The notes beneath the pieces were generated by a model that saw nothing but the letters and a program-made list of their open reading frames with translations, was not told the origin of the DNA and did not search any database. Shown piece by piece: positions 7,949-10,267 of a stretch of 10,267 nt of DNA (the stretch's first letter is position 1; the number at the start of each line of letters is the position of its first letter). The stretch comes from Thermotogae bacterium (GTDB lineage Bacteria > Thermotogota > Thermotogae > B3-G13). Both the position numbers and the translations under genes were made by a program. The stretch spans positions 1-10,267 of the forward strand of contig WFSK01000120.1 of the NCBI GenBank assembly GCA_015486095.1, read 5' to 3'.

Positions 7949-7967
7949 TATGATAAACTTTATCATA
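7949..7967. promoter_or_regulatory. Perfect inverted repeat, probable operator of the DeoR regulator
   Basis: TATGATAAA-C-TTTATCATA has two perfect nine-base arms around one centre base. A perfect 12-base palindrome CATAAATTTATG (7941-7952) overlaps its left edge. It sits between the aldolase promoter and the aldolase ribosome site, at roughly +12 to +30 of the predicted transcript, where a bound repressor would block transcription. The adjacent DeoR gene is the obvious candidate binder. Alternatively it acts as a leader RNA hairpin. Confidence 0.6.
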
Positions 7968-7985
7968 TACTCTTGAACTAAAGAA

Positions 7986-8015
7986 AGCATAAATCATCCG
8001 TTACCAAAATGTCAA
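7986..8015 (-). promoter_or_regulatory. Predicted sigma-70 promoter of the aldolase-transporter operon
   Basis: On the minus strand a perfect -35 box TTGACA (8015-8010) is followed after 18 bases by TATGCT (7991-7986), a 4/6 match to the -10 consensus. The predicted start near 7979 gives a leader of about 60 bases containing the inverted repeat and the AAGGAGG site. Confidence 0.55.
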
Positions 8016-8021
8016 ACACCA

Positions 8022-8044
8022 TTATCGAGAAATTTCGTTGATAA
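8022..8044. repeat. Imperfect inverted repeat TTATC...GATAA upstream of the operon promoter
   Basis: TTATC (8022-8026) and GATAA (8040-8044) flank a 13-base spacer that contains the palindrome GAAATTTC. It lies just upstream of the TTGACA box. The arms use the same bases as the operator at 7949-7967 but point outward. It could be an auxiliary binding site, or chance in AT-rich DNA. Confidence 0.3.
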
Positions 8045-8132
8045 AACTCCATTATTAGCTATTACATATATTTAATGTCTAAATTCCCCAATTTTACTCA
8101 CGAAATCTAATATTTTCCCACATTTACAAGAT

Positions 8133-8161
8133 TTGGTATATCTCCCATTTTGTGGTATTCT
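8133..8161 (+). promoter_or_regulatory. Predicted sigma-70 promoter of the rhaR-rhaB transcript
   Basis: TTGGTA (8133-8138), a 17-base spacer and TATTCT (8156-8161) form a plausible promoter with a predicted start near 8168. This places transcription after GTG 8152 and supports a later start codon for the regulator. A second, weaker candidate is TTGATA-16-TATTAC (8038-8065). Confidence 0.45.
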
Positions 8162-8199
8162 TTGAAAGTAAGGGAAAATTATCTATATACAAAGGATGT

Positions 8200-8216
8200 G
8201 TGATAAAGTTGATCAC
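8200..8216. promoter_or_regulatory. Inverted repeat at the regulator start codon
   Basis: GTGAT (8200-8204) and ATCAC (8212-8216) flank AAAGTTG. The left arm continues as TGATAAA, matching a half of the operator at 7949-7967. Its place at about +32 of the predicted regulator transcript would suit autorepression, but the arms are short. Confidence 0.3.
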
Positions 8217-8997
8217 AAGCGAGAAGAGATTTTTCAAGAGAGAACGTCTCGACAAGATTTTGGCACTCCTAAACGAAAAGAATTTCGTTTCGATAAAAGA
8301 ATTGCAAAGCCATTTGAACGTTTCTACCATAACCGTCAGACGTGATATCAACGAACTCGAAAGCAGGATGCTGGCACAGAAGGTCTATGGTGGTGTAAAG
8401 AAGATCGATTCCGATGCTGTGGAATCTCGATTCGCTGAAAGAAGGATGATGCATTCTAGACAAAAGATATCCATCGCTAAGGCAGCGATTCGATTTGTGA
8501 ATGATGGGGATACCATATTCGTCGATGCGAGCTCTACCACTTTTGAATTCGTCAAACTTTGCAAGGAAAAGTTGAACGATCTTCATATGATCACCAACAG
8601 CCTTATGTCCGCTCTGGAATTACTCAGAAATCCCACATGTACCGTTACCATAATAGGTGGAACCATTAGAAGAGATAATATCTCGGCCGTTGGGATGGAT
8701 GCTGAGGAGATGACAAAGCATTTGAATGCAGAGAAAACTTTCATATCCTGTCGGGCATTCATGCCATCAACGGGTACCTTTGAAATAAATCCATCTGTGG
8801 GTCTTATCAAACGAATGATGGTTAAAAATTCGAACAAGGTTTATTTACTCGTCGATGATTCGAAGTTTCTCAAACGTTCTGCCTTTATGGCAATACCGAT
8901 CGATGACATCGATGTGATCGTGACAAACAGCGGTGTAGATAAAGAGATCGTCGAGCGATTGCCAAAACGTATTCAATTGATCATAGGCGAAGAATAG
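8200..8997 (+). CDS. rhaR: DeoR-family transcriptional regulator of rhamnose genes (RhaR-like)
   Basis: From GTG 8200 this is a 265-residue DeoR-family protein. The winged helix-turn-helix is at the N-terminus: ERLDKILALL (15-24), then ELQSHLNVSTITVRRDINELE (34-54) and GGV (64-66). The C-terminal effector domain, related to ribose-5-phosphate isomerase folds, shows DASSTT (109-114), ITNS (131-134), IIGG (151-154) and DDSKF (219-223), the usual sugar-phosphate pocket signatures. It is probably a repressor relieved by a phosphorylated rhamnose intermediate. The frame opens at GTG 8152 (281 residues), but that start overlaps the predicted promoter and lacks a ribosome site. GTG 8200 has AAAGGA close upstream; TTG 8209 is also possible. 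It lies divergent to the aldolase operon and 10 bases before the kinase gene, an arrangement that fits local control. Confidence 0.85.
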   Translation: MIKLITSEKRFFKRERLDKILALLNEKNFVSIKELQSHLNVSTITVRRDINELESRMLAQKVYGGVKKIDSDAVESRFAERRMMHSRQKISIAKAAIRFVNDGDTIFVDASSTTFEFVKLCKEKLNDLHMITNSLMSALELLRNPTCTVTIIGGTIRRDNISAVGMDAEEMTKHLNAEKTFISCRAFMPSTGTFEINPSVGLIKRMMVKNSNKVYLLVDDSKFLKRSAFMAIPIDDIDVIVTNSGVDKEIVERLPKRIQLIIGEE

Positions 8998-9007
8998 GGG
9001 ATAGCAG

Positions 9008-10267
9008 ATGATGAGAGGATTCCTCGCAATAGATATAGGGGCATCTGGAGGAAAGGCATTTCTCGGAAGATACGATGGGAAAAAGCTTTACCTCGAAGAG
9101 ATACAACGCTTTGAGAATATACCAGTCGTTGTAGACGATCATATGAGATGGAATGTTGATGACTTGTTGAAAAAGATCGTACAGGTGATAGATGTGGCAA
9201 CTCATAAGGAAAGCGATCTCGCTTCGATCGGAATAGATACCTGGGGTGTGGATTTCGGACTCATCGATCGAAATGGAAGATTGATAGAGATGCCTTACCA
9301 TTACCGTGATTCTATAACAGAAAATATCATGGATAGGGTTTTCGAGATCATTCCAAAAGAGGAGATCTTCAGATTAACACTTACACATTTTCTGAGTTTT
9401 AACACGCTCTATCAACTCATGGCGTTAAAGGAAAAGAAACCAGATGTCCTCGAAAAGGCAAAATATTTGCTCATGATGCCAAATCTCTTTACGTATTTAC
9501 TCGTAGGTCAAAAGGCTTGTGAATTCACGATTGCCACAACGACACAACTTTACAATCCGATCGAGCGAGATTGGTCGAAGGAGATCATCGACATCCTTGG
9601 CCTGCCAGGTATCTTTCCAGACATTCTACAGCCGAGTATTATCTTAGGAAAATTCCACAAGAATGTAGATGTAGTTAACGTTGCCACCCATGATACCGCA
9701 TCGGCAGTTGCAGGTACTCCTCTTAGGAACAATAATTGGATCTTCGTGAGTACGGGAACGTGGTTTCTCGTGGGTATCGAGAGCGATAAGCCGTTTTCAG
9801 ATCGAAAGGTAATGGACTTGAATTTTACGAATGAAGGCAGTGTCAACGGTGGTTTTAGACTGTTAAAAAATGTAACAGGATTGTGGATCGTTCAACGATG
9901 TCTCAAAAGTTGGAGGGAGAAAGATCCAGCTTTGTCGTACGACGCACTGGAACGTATGGCAAGAGAATCCAGATCCCTCGGATATGTCATAGATACCAAT
10001 GATCCAACGCTTACAAATCCGAAGGATATGCCAGAAGCTGTAATAGAATTGTGCCGAAAAACGAAGAAGACTATTCCCACTACCATTGGAGAGATCGTTA
10101 GAGTGGTTTTAGAATCGATCGCATATCGTGTGAAGCAAACGATCGATGAACTCGCCGTGATCACTGGAAGGAACTTCGAAGGTATCCATATGGTTGGTGG
10201 TGGAACGAAGAATGCACTGCTTTGTCAAATGATATCTAATGCCACAGATCTACCCGTAGTTGTAGGG
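9008..10267 (+). CDS. rhaB: Rhamnulokinase (FGGY family), C-terminus cut by window edge
   Basis: This gene encodes an ATP-dependent kinase for L-rhamnulose, giving L-rhamnulose 1-phosphate, the aldolase substrate. The window covers 420 codons with no stop; rhamnulokinases are usually about 480-490 residues, so some 60-70 are missing. DIGASGGK (9-16) is the first phosphate-binding motif. GIDTWGVDFGLID (75-87) and YHYRD (97-101) are typical of RhaB rather than fuculokinase or glycerol kinase. HDTASA (228-233) carries the likely catalytic base D229, STGTW (248-252) lies in the second ATPase-fold domain, and VGGGTKN (396-402) is the adenosine-binding motif. ATG 9008 has AGGGG at about seven bases upstream; ATG 9011 next to it is equally readable. 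It is co-directional with the regulator, 10 bases downstream, and probably shares its transcript. An isomerase gene may follow outside the window. Confidence 0.9.
   Translation, partial: MMRGFLAIDIGASGGKAFLGRYDGKKLYLEEIQRFENIPVVVDDHMRWNVDDLLKKIVQVIDVATHKESDLASIGIDTWGVDFGLIDRNGRLIEMPYHYRDSITENIMDRVFEIIPKEEIFRLTLTHFLSFNTLYQLMALKEKKPDVLEKAKYLLMMPNLFTYLLVGQKACEFTIATTTQLYNPIERDWSKEIIDILGLPGIFPDILQPSIILGKFHKNVDVVNVATHDTASAVAGTPLRNNNWIFVSTGTWFLVGIESDKPFSDRKVMDLNFTNEGSVNGGFRLLKNVTGLWIVQRCLKSWREKDPALSYDALERMARESRSLGYVIDTNDPTLTNPKDMPEAVIELCRKTKKTIPTTIGEIVRVVLESIAYRVKQTIDELAVITGRNFEGIHMVGGGTKNALLCQMISNATDLPVVVG

Noticed and set aside
8081..8094. AAATT-CCCC-AATTT dyad in the control region
   Set aside because: Short arms of A and T only, expected by chance in AT-rich DNA, and not placed at any predicted promoter element.
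1..10267. Mobile elements, CRISPR arrays, tRNA or rRNA genes
   Set aside because: No transposase, direct-repeat array, cloverleaf or rRNA-like stretch was seen.

Overview
The window is an L-rhamnose catabolic locus. Moderate-to-low GC, a strong AGGAGG-type ribosome binding site style, and the combination of a class II aldolase, an ASRT-family small protein, a DeoR-type regulator and a rhamnulokinase suggest a member of the Thermotogota. That assignment is inference from gene content and protein style; no rRNA or tRNA marker is present. The gene set also resembles the rhizobial rhaRSTPQUK/rhaDI system.

Layout. Positions 1-2182 (minus) hold a GH106-type alpha-L-rhamnosidase whose 3' end lies outside the window. 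A hairpin terminator at 2311-2351 separates it from a tightly packed minus-strand operon that reads from 7920 down to 2371. In transcription order this operon holds a rhamnulose-1-phosphate aldolase-like protein, an Anabaena sensory rhodopsin transducer (ASRT) homologue, and a complete CUT2-type sugar ABC transporter (dual ATPase, two permeases, periplasmic binding protein). A divergent control region at 7921-8199 contains recognisable promoters for both directions and a perfect inverted repeat, TATGATAAA-C-TTTATCATA. The repeat lies just downstream of the TTGACA promoter that should drive the aldolase operon. On the plus strand follow a DeoR-family regulator (8200-8997) and an FGGY-family rhamnulokinase (9008 to the window end, truncated).

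How they work together. The binding protein and permeases import free rhamnose, powered by the dual ATPase. The GH106 enzyme has no signal peptide and can release rhamnose from rhamnosides inside the cell. An isomerase (RhaA, not in this window) would make L-rhamnulose, RhaB phosphorylates it, and the aldolase splits it to dihydroxyacetone phosphate and L-lactaldehyde. The DeoR regulator probably represses the divergent operon and perhaps itself, with a sugar phosphate as inducer. The least understood member is the ASRT-like protein, a predicted small-molecule (perhaps carbohydrate) binding barrel encoded between the aldolase and the transporter ATPase.
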